A DNA stretch of 64,000 nt from Enterococcus wangshanyuanii (GTDB taxonomy: Bacteria; Bacillota; Bacilli; Lactobacillales; Enterococcaceae): NCBI RefSeq assembly GCF_002197645.1, contig NZ_CP021874.1, positions 3,100,001 through 3,164,000 of the forward strand. Reading direction: 5' to 3'. Under the pieces are notes generated by a model. It worked only from the letters and a program-made list of their open reading frames with translations. It had not been told where the DNA came from and made no database searches. Made by a program: the position numbers and the translations under genes. Position 1 is the stretch's first letter. Every line of letters starts with the position of its first letter. Of this stretch, positions 26,458 to 35,261 are shown piece after piece.

Positions 26458-26731
26458 TTGCTAGTATTACTATGTATAGTCGTCGGATTCGGTTTGCTAT
26501 TTTGTAAAAATAAATCACTTTTTTTATAGAATCCTCAAAGATATCGTATTTACAACAGTTTTAAGTCTACTGTTCATTTGTTTAGTTGACTATCAAGCTG
26601 ACTTGCTTCATTTTTCAAAGAATAGTGACTCTGTATCGGCGATAATTGATTCTTTGCAGGGACAGCATGTGATTGATGAAAGACTGAGCATCGATCATTA
26701 CTTAAAATCGATTAGGGTATGGAAGCTATAG
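26458..26731 (+). pseudogene. Frameshifted small membrane-protein gene
   Basis: A TTG at 26458 preceded by AAAGGA (26445-26450) opens a frame encoding a hydrophobic segment (LLVLLCIVVGFGLLFCKNK), but it stops at the TAG near 26525. After the seven-T run at 26519-26525, a second frame carries on smoothly through YRILKDIVFTTVLSLLFICLVDYQ to SIDHYLKSIRVWKL and TAG at 26729-26731. Together they would give a protein of about 90 residues with two membrane spans. A one-base change in the T run explains the break; this could be a true mutation, phase variation, or a sequencing error. It follows the glycosyltransferase and a 30-residue membrane protein. Confidence 0.55.
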
Positions 26732-26760
26732 AGAAAAGAGTCAAATAAGTAGAGAATTTT

Positions 26761-26808
26761 AAAACAAAAAGACTGCCACTTTTTCGATCGGTTGTCTTTT
26801 TGTTTTTT
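26761..26808 (+). terminator. Rho-independent terminator
   Basis: AAAACAAAAAGACTGCC pairs with GGTTGTCTTTTTGTTTT, with a T run. It ends the glycosyltransferase transcript. Confidence 0.88.
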
Positions 26809-27025
26809 AGATTAAGTGCAGCGAGAATTTAAATCATAAGATGGAGACAACTAATTTAATGCACTTATTTTTATCTTTTAAAAAGTAAAATAGAACCTAG
26901 GTAAGGAACGGAATGAAAGTAGTATAAAAGTTTCCGTGTTTAGTATCCATTTTGATTGCTTTTATGTTTGAGGGCACTATAATAATGAAGAAACCTATTT
27001 TAGTGTGATTTATGGAGGAAACAAA

Positions 27026-28219
27026 ATGGAAGAAGAACAATTTAGTATTACTTTACCTGAAAAAGTCGTCGAAGAATTTCAGTTGCAAGGAGAAACCGAT
27101 GTAACATTGCGAATCGACGAACAAAAAATTCTGATCGAGCCTGTAACGAGAACCGCAGGAAACCAAACGATCTCCCTTCGCTGGTTTTTAATACCGACGA
27201 TGATTGCAAGTCTGCTCTTTTTTACTTATTTCTTCTTTTCTAATACGACACAAATTGCGTTAGTTGGACCGTATTCTATTGCAAATTTTGTCCTTTCACT
27301 TGGTCTAGTGACTGGCGTGATCAGCTTCGTATTCTTCTTTATTAAAGGCAAACGAAATCAGATCTTAACGAAATCCAAGAATATTTACTGGCGTAATTTT
27401 CCAGCAATTTTATTATCTTTTATTGTTATTTTAGTTTTTTCACTAGTAGTCTTTTTTAAAGTGATCGGGCTAGTTTTTATTGGCGCCACATTTGATAAAT
27501 ATACGGCAACGTTGATTTTTCTAGTTTTTGTAGGAATGGTCAATTATTTTATGATTTATTCAGCGTTGTCCATTACTCTGTCTAAATTGACTAATCTACT
27601 GATATTCGTGATTGTCGGAGGTGTGCTGCTTGCAATGATCACCAACCGGGATCATCAATGGTGGCAGTATAATTTTAGTTTTCTAGGAACCATTGAGGCC
27701 ACGAAAAGTTGGCAGTTTAATGTGACATTGATGTTTTCAGCCTTGCTGATGGTTGCCTTGATCGATACATTGTTTGTCGAGCTGCAAAAAGCGATTCCCC
27801 ATAGTAAACGTCTAACGATTTTACGGATTCTTTTAACGCTGACTGCATTGGATCTTGGTGCAGTTGGGTTGTTTCCTTATACCGAAACCGGTCCATTTCA
27901 AGGAGTGCATAATCAAGTCGCTGGCTATCTTGTCTATTTGATCATCATTTTGATCATTGGCATCAAATGGCTTTTGCCAACGGTTTCAAAAGAGTTTCTT
28001 ACGTTTTCTTATTTGATTGTAGCTGTCTTAGTTGCTGTGTGTATTTTGTTTCAAGGAATGCATTATCTGTCACTTACAGCTTTTGAGTTATTAGCATTTA
28101 TGATCGCATTTAGCTGGATCGTATTGCTGCTTCAGAATTTACAAAAGATGGTAAGAAATGTCAATAATACCTTTACAATCAAAATCAAGTCAGAGCCTAA
28201 AAAGTTGTCTGAGGAATAA
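27026..28219 (+). CDS. Membrane protein with N-terminal AbrB-like beta domain and ten or so spans
   Basis: The protein has 397 residues from the ATG at 27026, with GGAGG at 27014-27018; the earlier GTG at 27005 has no ribosome site. The first 45 residues (FSITLPEKVVEEFQLQGETDVTLRI) look like the swapped-hairpin AbrB/SpoVT fold used in small DNA-binding and regulatory proteins. The rest is strongly hydrophobic, with the second half (LDLGAVGLFPYTETGPFQGVHNQ) like DUF998 membrane proteins. A fusion of this sort suggests membrane-tethered regulation, but no function is known. The gene stands alone and is closed by a terminator. Confidence 0.6.
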   Translation: MEEEQFSITLPEKVVEEFQLQGETDVTLRIDEQKILIEPVTRTAGNQTISLRWFLIPTMIASLLFFTYFFFSNTTQIALVGPYSIANFVLSLGLVTGVISFVFFFIKGKRNQILTKSKNIYWRNFPAILLSFIVILVFSLVVFFKVIGLVFIGATFDKYTATLIFLVFVGMVNYFMIYSALSITLSKLTNLLIFVIVGGVLLAMITNRDHQWWQYNFSFLGTIEATKSWQFNVTLMFSALLMVALIDTLFVELQKAIPHSKRLTILRILLTLTALDLGAVGLFPYTETGPFQGVHNQVAGYLVYLIIILIIGIKWLLPTVSKEFLTFSYLIVAVLVAVCILFQGMHYLSLTAFELLAFMIAFSWIVLLLQNLQKMVRNVNNTFTIKIKSEPKKLSEE

Positions 28220-28222
28220 AAA

Positions 28223-28270
28223 AGAGAGAAGCAAAACGATCGGATCAGTTTTGCTTCTCTCTTTCTTTTT
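28223..28270. terminator. Bidirectional terminator
   Basis: AGAGAGAAGCAAAAC pairs perfectly with GTTTTGCTTCTCTCT, with a T run after it and A residues before it. It overlaps the last codons of the minus-strand gene ending at 28245 and serves both convergent genes. Confidence 0.85.
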
Positions 28271-29129
28271 TGCTGTCTAAATAACGAGACATCAATTCTA
28301 GATGGTGCATCACAGCCGCTTTTCGCATAACGCCCATGCCAGGGAATTTGTCTGCAGAAAAAGCTTCTAGAAGCAGCGTGAAGCCCAGTGTTGTCTCTTC
28401 ACCACATAATGTCTCTTTCCAAAGAATCAGTTGCTCCATGAGATCAAAAAATTGTTCTTTTTGAGAAAGCTCTTCATTAGTCGACAAAAAATGATGAATC
28501 CTCAATACTTCTTTTTCAAAATAGACTAAATGCAGACTTAAATATTTTGATGGATAACTTTGTTCGTAGTAGATTCGGCTATCAATAGAAAAATCACTGA
28601 AGCCAATAAATCCTCTTTTATGAAAGGTCAAGTGAGCGGTCGAAAATAGCTCATCTGGACATTCTTGGTAAAATTCTGCTCGAGGGAGACGCGTATAAAC
28701 ATCTTGTGAAAGAATCTTAGGTCCCTGAACTTTTTGTAAAAGTCGAAATTCTTCGGGAAGTAAGACGGGGATCTGATTGCTTTGCCAGTCACTTTCAAGG
28801 ACAGGAGCCGCTCGTTCGGCAATAAACAGTTGAGCGTTATTTGGGAATGTCTCAATTGGCTGATCGATAATTGAAGCTTTAGGCACAGAAAGTAGGTTTA
28901 GATAGTTTGCTCCTGTTAGGGTTAGAAAATCACCAGCTTGAGGATTCTGAATCATAAAAAAAGGATGCTGCTTTTTTTTTATTTCTACTAAGAATTTTTT
29001 TAAGGTGGCTGAATTTTTGACGGGATCGATGATCGGCACAATGTTTTTTGAGAGTCGCTGATTAGTCAAAAGAGTTGTTAGAGCTAATAAATCAAACTGT
29101 TTGCCGCGAAAATAAGGATAATACATCAT
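28245..29129 (-). CDS. sce7725 family protein
   Basis: The protein has 294 residues and starts MMYYPYFRGKQFDLLALTTL, the hallmark N-terminus of the sce7725 family. Segments such as SKNIVPIIDPVKNS and YEQSYPSKYLSLHLVYF continue the family pattern. The start codon overlaps the stop of the upstream gene (29126) as ATGA, so the two are translationally coupled. The family usually occurs beside a small partner gene and has no established biochemical role. The C-terminus holds a GMGVMRKAAVMHH region and a charged helix. Context as a two-gene module suggests a joint function, possibly defence-related, which is inference. Confidence 0.7.
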   Translation of the reverse strand: MMYYPYFRGKQFDLLALTTLLTNQRLSKNIVPIIDPVKNSATLKKFLVEIKKKQHPFFMIQNPQAGDFLTLTGANYLNLLSVPKASIIDQPIETFPNNAQLFIAERAAPVLESDWQSNQIPVLLPEEFRLLQKVQGPKILSQDVYTRLPRAEFYQECPDELFSTAHLTFHKRGFIGFSDFSIDSRIYYEQSYPSKYLSLHLVYFEKEVLRIHHFLSTNEELSQKEQFFDLMEQLILWKETLCGEETTLGFTLLLEAFSADKFPGMGVMRKAAVMHHLELMSRYLDSKKEREKQN

Positions 29130-29797
29130 CGTTCCTCCAATAGATGCTGTTCTAATTGAAAATAAGCCGCTCGAGTCGCCTCTAATTCCTCTTTCAATGC
29201 TTCAATGGCCTGATTAGAAATATCTTCTGAAAAACGATCATAAAAATTGATGCCTCCGCCAAAAAGATCATAATCAGGCTGTCTTTTTTTCAGCTCTTTG
29301 TATAGTTGATCAGTTGAGAAAACGCGAAGGCCTCGAGCGGTTTGCTTTGCTTTACCGACTTCTCTGGCCTGTGCTGTGATCAAACGGAAGAGCAGTTCTT
29401 GCTCGGTTACAAGAAGTTCTTGCTTTTGCGGCTTCTTTTCAATAGTGAAGTATCCTGGAAGCATCTGTTCTTCAGCGGAACTGTAAGGATGATAAACCAT
29501 TGCTCCAACTGATTTTGGAATTTCTGTTTTGATTTTTTCAAAAAGCGCTTCTGGCAAGACGAAATAGTTATAGTGACCGATAAAGGACAGCTTTGCCTTT
29601 GAACGAAAGTCTGCTTTACTTGCCTTTAATTCGTAGCAGCGCCATTCGAATTGTTTATCTGGTGAAAGGCGGCAGCTAAGAGTGTCTACGATCCCTTGGT
29701 CATCAGGCATCGTCACTTCTTCTACGACGACATCGCCATTTTCCCGACAATAATAATATAAGGTTTCTTCCATTTGAATGGTTAAGGATGTTTTCAT
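29126..29797 (-). CDS. Partner of sce7725: PD-(D/E)XK nuclease-like (MmcB-like) protein
   Basis: The protein has 223 residues from the ATG at 29797, preceded by AAAGGAG at 29803-29809; upstream in-frame codons lack a ribosome site. The region VDTLSCRLSPDKQFEWRCYE followed by LKASKADFRS shows the D-x(n)-E-x-K layout of the PD-(D/E)XK nuclease fold, and SKAKLSFIGHYNYFVLP is close to MmcB-type repair proteins. The C-terminal third is helical and charged. It overlaps the sce7725 gene by four bases. A nuclease role is inferred from the motif; target and trigger are unknown. Confidence 0.6.
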   Translation of the reverse strand: MKTSLTIQMEETLYYYCRENGDVVVEEVTMPDDQGIVDTLSCRLSPDKQFEWRCYELKASKADFRSKAKLSFIGHYNYFVLPEALFEKIKTEIPKSVGAMVYHPYSSAEEQMLPGYFTIEKKPQKQELLVTEQELLFRLITAQAREVGKAKQTARGLRVFSTDQLYKELKKRQPDYDLFGGGINFYDRFSEDISNQAIEALKEELEATRAAYFQLEQHLLEER

Positions 29798-30108
29798 GGG
29801 TGCTCCTTTAATGGCTTTTCTACTACTATAAAACATATGTTCGTTTATTTAAAGTGTTTTGTTCACTTTTTTTGAAAAATGAAGCTTGTTTTATTTTTGA
29901 TATTTTAGATAAAATAACGATTTTTTTTATATAGAAATAAGATGTAGGAAATAGATAGCTATATTTTAAGGCTTGTACACTGGTTTTTTGTCATAAATAC
30001 AATTTTATGTGTTTTTTATTTTTGTTAAAATATAAAAAAATAATCATAAAAAAAGATAGGAGAGGATATGATAAGTATATATCCATTTAAGAGAAGGAGT
30101 ATTTGTCA
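29798..30108. other. Divergent intergenic region, AT-rich
   Basis: These 311 bp separate the minus-strand nuclease-like gene from the YPKTG surface-protein gene. It is very AT-rich, with many T runs around 29860-30030. I see no ORF, hairpin terminator or clear promoter pair, only the ribosome site AAGGAG at 30094-30099. Confidence 0.4.
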
Positions 30109-33100
30109 ATGAAAAAACGTACACTGCACCTATTTATGCTTGCTCTGTTATTCACACAAAGTATAGGACCTGCACTGCCGGTTTTAGCAGTAACAACTGA
30201 GCAATCAGAAGCATCTGCCCAAAATATTCAGACCGATGAGACAACTGGATCAAGTGGTTTTGATACGCTTACTGAGAAAAACATAGAACCACCTTTAGAG
30301 GAAACTATGGACAGTACAAGTGCTATTGAACCAATCTTACCCGAAGTGAATTCTTCGACAACAACATCAACTTCAGAATCAGAGCAGTCAGAAGAGATCA
30401 TAAAGAAAAATAGAGCTGCTGAAGCTCCTGAAGCAAAACAAATAGAAGATGAGATTTTGACCGAAATGATTGTGACAGACATGGATGGGAATGAATACAG
30501 CCAGACAGAAACAAATCGTGTATTGAATACAACACCTGTCACAGCTAAATTGAGTTTTGTCGTTGCAGATAAAGATTATGCGCCGGGTTCCGTTTATACG
30601 ACTACTTTACCAGAAGGCTTAGGCTATTCCGATGTTAGTGGAGAGGTCGCAAATGTAGGCGCTAAATGGTCAGTAGATGCGCAAAGCAAAACACTGTCGA
30701 TTACATTCGAACAAAGAGTTACGGATACGCAATTTAATTTAGAGCTAAAAAGCTATGTTTTCTCAGAGCAAAACCCGTTAGTCACAGTAGAAACACCTGG
30801 ACAGATAACAAACCATTATGTTTTTGATTTATATGAAAACGTTTCGCCGATCAGTTATGAACAAAGCCATAACAGCTATGGAATAGCTGGAACTGTTTAT
30901 TACAATTTAGATCGAACATTATCCGGCAGTCAAACACTGGAATTATCAATGATAGAAACACCAGGAGCTGTTTTCACAAACTCTTCGTCAGAACCGCTGC
31001 AGGTTTATTCTTATGATGTCACAATCGACGGAACGGTGCTTCCAGAAACCAAACAGCTTTTAGAGAAAGATAAGGATTATACGGTTGTTGCTGATGATTT
31101 ATATCAAACAAGTGTGACGATCGCTGACATGGATCAACAAAAAGCCTATGCAATAGCGGTTACTCGTGATTTAGCGTTGGAGAGTGTTTCGGATTACAGT
31201 TATAGTTTTTACAATCAGTACCCGACAACTAAATTAGGTTCAGTCAGTTTACGGAGAACGAATGCTGTTAATGGCGGTTATGAATTTACCGCTAAATCAA
31301 CGTCGGCACAGAAAATGGTCAAAGAAGGCTCTTTAGGGCAGTTGCAGGGTGCCAATTTCTATGCGAAAGAAGATTATTATGTTTATATCTATAGCTTGCC
31401 TACGAGAACGAAGGTAGGGGAGCAAATCATTTTAGAAAGCAAAAACGGTCAAGCTATTGGCGATTATAAAATTTCAGCAAGAACAGCAGATTATCAGACT
31501 GTAGCCATCGATGATTTTTTTGATGTACGTAAAGAAGCGAATCGCTTGGTATTGACCGCGACTAAAGAAAGTGTTTTAAGAATAGATGCGAATCCTTTAA
31601 AGATTCCTTTTGATCAAAAAGATATCGATTTAGCCGTTAGCACGCCTGCTGTAGCAGCAAACAAGGAGATCATGCTGATTTCAGACCAGTATGTTCAGCC
31701 GCTGTCGATCATCAATCCTAATAATGCTGAAACTGCTTGGGGCAATTTTGATGGAAATGGGGCTTACATGGGTGATACAACGGTAGGCATCCAAGGTAGT
31801 CAAAGTGCACCGATCGAAAACTTGCAAATCAAAGTAGATCATCCAGAGTACTTACAATTAAGAGCGCCGAAGGAAATCTTTCCCTACTATAAATTAGATG
31901 TCGATTATACAGTGACGAAAATATCAGGCGGCTCAGTAGTCAAATTTACAACGCCGATCACTCGAGACCTTAATTTTGATTTAGGCTTTAACTATGTCCC
32001 GGATAGCTTAGCAAAAAATGTTGCGATACCGACGGACACGATTCCAGTAAGCCTAAGTGCTGACGGACTTGAAACAGTCGATACGACCGTTAAAACAAAC
32101 CGTAAAATGTATTCAGAGCGAACGCTTCAAGCAAGTAAAAATCAATTTTTAGTCAATGCTAGAAATGATTCCTTTGACTCTTTAGTTGTGACAACTAAAG
32201 TTCCTGTTGGGGCGGATGTCGTTTATGCGATTTATGATGTATCGAATGATCAAGTAGAGTCGATTTATCCACAGTACTGGGACCGCGGGCAATATTCAGA
32301 TCATCCTTTATCTAAGGAAGATGAGGCCTATCCAGAAATCAGCTATGATGAAAGTAATAACGCGTATACGTTTGATTTTGGTAAGACCTCCAAACGCTAC
32401 ATTATTGAGTATAAATATGCGAATGGCTGGATCGACACAAGCACGATCAACGTGACGGGCAGTACAACTGAACCTTTATACAATAATCAACTTCTGTCTG
32501 CGACAGTATCTGTAAAAAATGAAGGAACGGAGATTCTATCCGCAACACAAACCGGTCATGATACATTAAAAAATGTCACAAAAAATGAAGTAAAAACGAA
32601 AAATATCGATGACCAAACACGGAAAGTAAAAAATCCAACCTTTGATATTACGACAAAAGGAACAACGAATGCAGCCATTGATTTAAATTCAATTTCAATA
32701 GATGGTGTGCCAAGTGATGCTTATACAGTTGAAGCGACCAGCACTGGTGTTCAGTTGATTTTTTCTGACTATGTATTGACAAAGAATATCACGATCACCT
32801 TTAATACGATTTCTAAAAATGCGGGGCAGATTTCAACTGAAACAATCATCAAATCAGACAATCTAGAGCAGATGGCTGAAGCTCGTAGAACCGTGGCGAC
32901 TACACCTGTTGTATTGAAGTTTTCTGATGGTGACGCAGAAGGTGTTGTCTTTTTAACCAAAGCCAACTTCCATACGTTCAAAGAAGCAGAGCCAACAGAA
33001 AATGTTCCAGATGTTCAATTCGAGTTGACTGACAATGTTACAGGAAATCAATCAGATTTTAGTACAGATGAAAACGGCATATATACGATCGACGGAATCA

Positions 33101-34572
33101 TGTCTGGCGACTATACGCTAAGAGCGACAAATCTACCAGCAGGATATACGATCGATGAAGAATATCTTACGGGCAAAACGATCAAATTATTAAAAGAAGC
33201 TAACCAATTTGATATTCCCCTAAAAGAACAGATCGATCAAACCAGTGTTCAAGTCAAAGACTCAACGATTTCTGTAGGAACGCCTTGGGAGCCGATCGAT
33301 AATTTCATTGAAGCCACAGATGAAAATGGCTCTCCAGTTGATTTTGAGCAAATCATAGTGACCGGAACGGTTGATACTAACAAGGTTGGTAAGTACGAAG
33401 TGACCTATCAAAATCAAGGGAAAGAAGCCACCGCTGTTATATCAGTAGTTGCAGACCAAGCGACCTTAGTTGTGAAAGATTCGACCATTTATGTCGGCGA
33501 TTCTTGGCAGGCGGTCGACAACTTTGTCTCAGCAACAGATGCGGCAGGTAAAGATATACCAGTTCAAGATGTTACGACATCTGGAATGGTGGATACAACA
33601 AAAGCTGGTCTTTATGAGGTGACTTATAGCGCTGCAGGACTAACCGCTATTGCCAAAATCACGGTTCTAGCAGATCAAACAAGTGTCAGTGCGAAAGATT
33701 CAACGATTTCTGTAGGAACGACTTGGCAGGCCGCTGATAACTTCCTAGGTGCCACGGATCGAGCTGGAAAAGCAGTTAGCTTAGATCAGATCACTATCAA
33801 AGGAACGGTAGATACGACAACACCGGGCGCCTATGAGGTTACGTATCAAAATGGTAAAAAAGCCACGACGATCACAGTTTTTGTCGTAGCGAACCAAACA
33901 ACATTAGCCGTGAAAGACTCTACGATATACGTTGGTGATTCTTGGCAGGCCGCAGATAACTTTATCTCTGCAACAACAGCTGAAGGAGAACAGATTCCAT
34001 TTCAAGAAATTGACGTAAACGGTACAGTCGATACAACTAAATCAGGAATTTATGAAGTGGCCTATAGCTCTAAAACACAGACGGAAATTGCCAAAATCAC
34101 TGTTAAAGAAGATCTTTCTTCTTTAGTAGTGAAGGATTCTACGTTATATGTCGGTGATTCTTGGCAGGCAAGCGACAATTTTGTCTCTGCAACAGATAAA
34201 GAAGGTAGAGCCATTTCCTTTGATAAAGTCAACGTAACAGGAACTGTCGATACCAAGAAAAAAGGGGAAACGAACGTGACATATACCACGAAATCGACCC
34301 CAAAAACTGAACCACAAAAAAGCAGAAACACACGTTCAACTACTAGTGGCAGAACGGAGGATCTGTTAAGCGCTACGGCGAAAATCACTGTAAAAGAAAA
34401 AGCAGCAGTCAACCAAGGAAAATCAAGTAAAAATCAAACACCTGCAAGTCAAAAAACGTATCCTAAAACGGGTGAAGCACTAGATCAATCACTGTATCTG
34501 TTAGGTATAGGCGCTATTTTTCTAGTTATTGTAATGAGCATTACCGCATCAAAAAGAAAAAGACCAGATTGA
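30109..34572 (+). CDS. LPXTG-type (YPKTG) cell-wall surface protein with SpaA-like and Ig-like repeats
   Basis: The protein has 1487 residues from the ATG at 30109 (AAGGAG at 30094-30099). A signal peptide ends around AVTTEQ (residue 28), then a Ser/Thr/Glu linker to about 115, then a long adhesin-like region. A SpaA/Cna-B-like domain (VPDVQFELTDNVTG, YTIDGIMSGDYTLRATNLPAGY) lies near 965-1035. Five repeats of about 72 residues follow (about 1045-1430), each with a KDST-x-x-VG-x-x-W core and a G-x-VDT-x-x-x-G-x-YEV-TY end; the fifth has a basic insertion. The end carries YPKTGE, a hydrophobic span and KRKRPD, a sortase signal with Tyr in place of Leu. It is probably anchored to the wall and may bind host or other surfaces. 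Confidence 0.88.
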   Translation: MKKRTLHLFMLALLFTQSIGPALPVLAVTTEQSEASAQNIQTDETTGSSGFDTLTEKNIEPPLEETMDSTSAIEPILPEVNSSTTTSTSESEQSEEIIKKNRAAEAPEAKQIEDEILTEMIVTDMDGNEYSQTETNRVLNTTPVTAKLSFVVADKDYAPGSVYTTTLPEGLGYSDVSGEVANVGAKWSVDAQSKTLSITFEQRVTDTQFNLELKSYVFSEQNPLVTVETPGQITNHYVFDLYENVSPISYEQSHNSYGIAGTVYYNLDRTLSGSQTLELSMIETPGAVFTNSSSEPLQVYSYDVTIDGTVLPETKQLLEKDKDYTVVADDLYQTSVTIADMDQQKAYAIAVTRDLALESVSDYSYSFYNQYPTTKLGSVSLRRTNAVNGGYEFTAKSTSAQKMVKEGSLGQLQGANFYAKEDYYVYIYSLPTRTKVGEQIILESKNGQAIGDYKISARTADYQTVAIDDFFDVRKEANRLVLTATKESVLRIDANPLKIPFDQKDIDLAVSTPAVAANKEIMLISDQYVQPLSIINPNNAETAWGNFDGNGAYMGDTTVGIQGSQSAPIENLQIKVDHPEYLQLRAPKEIFPYYKLDVDYTVTKISGGSVVKFTTPITRDLNFDLGFNYVPDSLAKNVAIPTDTIPVSLSADGLETVDTTVKTNRKMYSERTLQASKNQFLVNARNDSFDSLVVTTKVPVGADVVYAIYDVSNDQVESIYPQYWDRGQYSDHPLSKEDEAYPEISYDESNNAYTFDFGKTSKRYIIEYKYANGWIDTSTINVTGSTTEPLYNNQLLSATVSVKNEGTEILSATQTGHDTLKNVTKNEVKTKNIDDQTRKVKNPTFDITTKGTTNAAIDLNSISIDGVPSDAYTVEATSTGVQLIFSDYVLTKNITITFNTISKNAGQISTETIIKSDNLEQMAEARRTVATTPVVLKFSDGDAEGVVFLTKANFHTFKEAEPTENVPDVQFELTDNVTGNQSDFSTDENGIYTIDGIMSGDYTLRATNLPAGYTIDEEYLTGKTIKLLKEANQFDIPLKEQIDQTSVQVKDSTISVGTPWEPIDNFIEATDENGSPVDFEQIIVTGTVDTNKVGKYEVTYQNQGKEATAVISVVADQATLVVKDSTIYVGDSWQAVDNFVSATDAAGKDIPVQDVTTSGMVDTTKAGLYEVTYSAAGLTAIAKITVLADQTSVSAKDSTISVGTTWQAADNFLGATDRAGKAVSLDQITIKGTVDTTTPGAYEVTYQNGKKATTITVFVVANQTTLAVKDSTIYVGDSWQAADNFISATTAEGEQIPFQEIDVNGTVDTTKSGIYEVAYSSKTQTEIAKITVKEDLSSLVVKDSTLYVGDSWQASDNFVSATDKEGRAISFDKVNVTGTVDTKKKGETNVTYTTKSTPKTEPQKSRNTRSTTSGRTEDLLSATAKITVKEKAAVNQGKSSKNQTPASQKTYPKTGEALDQSLYLLGIGAIFLVIVMSITASKRKRPD

Positions 34573-34661
34573 ATTTGATACAAGAATGAAAATATAGAAG
34601 CAAGATTTTTTCGTACGATCAATCATTAGCGTATAGTAAATATTAAGGAGGCTGCCCCAAA

Positions 34662-35261
34662 GTGAAAAAGAAAACACTCATACTTGGAACAGCCTTTCTT
34701 GTTTCTGCGGCATTTTGGGCAAAAATCGAGCCCTTTTATAGTGCTGAAATCACAACTTCCGGGAAATATAAACTAAACTATGAGCTTGATGGTAAGGTCA
34801 AAACTGTAACGATCGAGGTCAAGCCGGACCAAACAGAAATAGCCTTAAAAGATATCGTAGTAAAAAAGGGTAGTAAATGGTCACCTGAAAATAATATTGT
34901 TTTTCTGAAAGATAAAACGGGTGAACCATTAGCGCTTGAAAAAGTTACGATCAAAAATAATGTAAATCTACAAAGCGCTGGTGTTTATTTTGTAAAATTT
35001 TCTTATAACGCATATAATTCAATAGCGAAAGTAATCGTTCAAGATCTACCAGATCTTTCGCAACAAAAGAGAGTTATGATCGATCATTCCCCAAATGATG
35101 ATAAAGTAAAAATAATGCTCAATGATGAGCTGCTAAAAAGAGAACTGTCCACGAAAAAAGTCAGTATTTCAGGCGGAGCAGACCTACCGATGCTCACGAG
35201 TTTTGGAAGTCTGCTGAGCTTTTTATCAGGTACACTTTTGTATGGAACAAGGAGAGAGTAA
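34662..35261 (+). CDS. Small exported protein with a single copy of the Ig-like module and degenerate wall-sorting end
   Basis: The protein has 199 residues and starts with GTG at 34662, with AAGGAGG at 34645-34651. A signal peptide (LILGTAFLVSAAFWAKI) is followed by one module (about residues 58-130: KDIVVKKGSKWSPENN, VNLQSAGVYFVKFSY) matching the repeats of the upstream surface protein. The end reads LPMLTSFG, a hydrophobic stretch and TRRE, which looks like a sortase signal with a spoiled LPXTG. It touches the Mga-like gene downstream with no gap. It could be a truncated sibling or a regulated accessory of the large protein. Confidence 0.6.
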   Translation: MKKKTLILGTAFLVSAAFWAKIEPFYSAEITTSGKYKLNYELDGKVKTVTIEVKPDQTEIALKDIVVKKGSKWSPENNIVFLKDKTGEPLALEKVTIKNNVNLQSAGVYFVKFSYNAYNSIAKVIVQDLPDLSQQKRVMIDHSPNDDKVKIMLNDELLKRELSTKKVSISGGADLPMLTSFGSLLSFLSGTLLYGTRRE

